Positions 63,869-64,000 of a stretch of 64,000 bases of DNA are shown here, piece by piece (position 1 is the stretch's first letter; each line of letters starts with the position of its first letter). Below the pieces are notes generated by a model, which was not told the DNA's origin, did no database searches, and saw nothing but the letters and a program-made list of their open reading frames with translations. The stretch spans positions 53,501 through 117,500 of the forward strand of contig NZ_CP004021.1 of assembly GCF_001021085.1 (NCBI RefSeq), given 5' to 3'. Origin of the DNA: Candidatus Liberibacter africanus PTSAPSY. GTDB lineage: Bacteria > Pseudomonadota > Alphaproteobacteria > Rhizobiales > Rhizobiaceae. Made by a program: the position numbers and the translations under genes.

Positions 63869-64000
63869 GATAATAAAAAATTTGCCTTTACAAACTATCT
63901 GTTTCTCTAGTTATTTCACCGTAATCGATTAAAAAATATTTTTTATATTATCCAATGATAGCAATGAACAATCCTAAAGAATGTATTTCATATTCTATAT
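63869..64000. other. Right edge of the window
   Basis: About 130 bp upstream of kup. It presumably holds the kup promoter; nothing else can be recognised. Confidence 0.4.

Overview
The window reads as the chromosome of a reduced, strongly AT-rich alphaproteobacterium of the Rhizobiales. Conserved rhizobial gene orders are visible: ssb-gyrA divergent from uvrA, tpiA-secG-pyrG, omp10-like lipoprotein followed by hemH, tmk-holB-metG-tatD-MBL hydrolase, and pth-ychF. Low GC, many decayed genes, tyrosine-integrase remnants, a PPi-type phosphofructokinase and repeat-rich lipoproteins fit a host-restricted Candidatus Liberibacter. The genus is inferred from gene content and order; no marker rRNA is complete here.

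Layout: 0.4-9 kb holds gyrA and ssb (minus), uvrA (plus, one frameshift) and a glutamine synthetase paralogue that has lost many active-site residues. 9.7-12.6 kb is an accessory stretch with twin repeat-rich lipoproteins, a tandemly duplicated orphan ORF and a dead secreted-protein gene. 12.8-25.7 kb is housekeeping: glsA, rpsD, murI, trmJ, a PAS histidine kinase, icd, pyrG, secG, tpiA, an Omp10-like lipoprotein and hemH. 26.0-29.5 kb is a decayed integrative element (primase-helicase, small ORF, tyrosine integrase). It is followed at 29.7-30.4 kb by four 180-bp tandem units, each carrying DnaA boxes at an 11-bp pitch. 30.4-36.5 kb has an RgpF-like glycan gene, queE, ubiA, purD and a Bcp-type peroxiredoxin. 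36.6-38.8 kb is repeats plus a second integrase remnant. 38.9-43.9 kb is the tmk-holB-metG-tatD-MBL operon. 44.3-47.9 kb is an array of five related lipoprotein genes, the last one dead. 48.4-53 kb has parE (one frameshift), an AI-2E-family permease and a DUF2336 protein. 53.3-55.3 kb is mobile-element debris with one intact unknown ORF and a third integrase fragment. 55.4-57.3 kb is pth-ychF. 57.5-58.4 kb is a holA remnant abutting an antisense 23S rRNA fragment. The window closes with a PPi-dependent phosphofructokinase, a DUF475 membrane protein and kup.

Three themes recur. First, gene ends are tandemly duplicated together with adjacent intergenic DNA (gyrA 3' end, uvrA 3' end, rgpF-like 3' end, ubiA 5' end), and shorter in-frame repeats occur inside gyrA, secG, DUF2336 and the lipoproteins. 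Second, single-base indels, several in A/T runs, break uvrA, parE, the primase-helicase and the integrase. Reverting one base restores family-length products for the first three; the integrase also needs a stop codon reverted. Third, the phased DnaA-box array is the most striking element. It could be a replication origin (chromosomal or of the adjacent element) or a DnaA-titrating locus.
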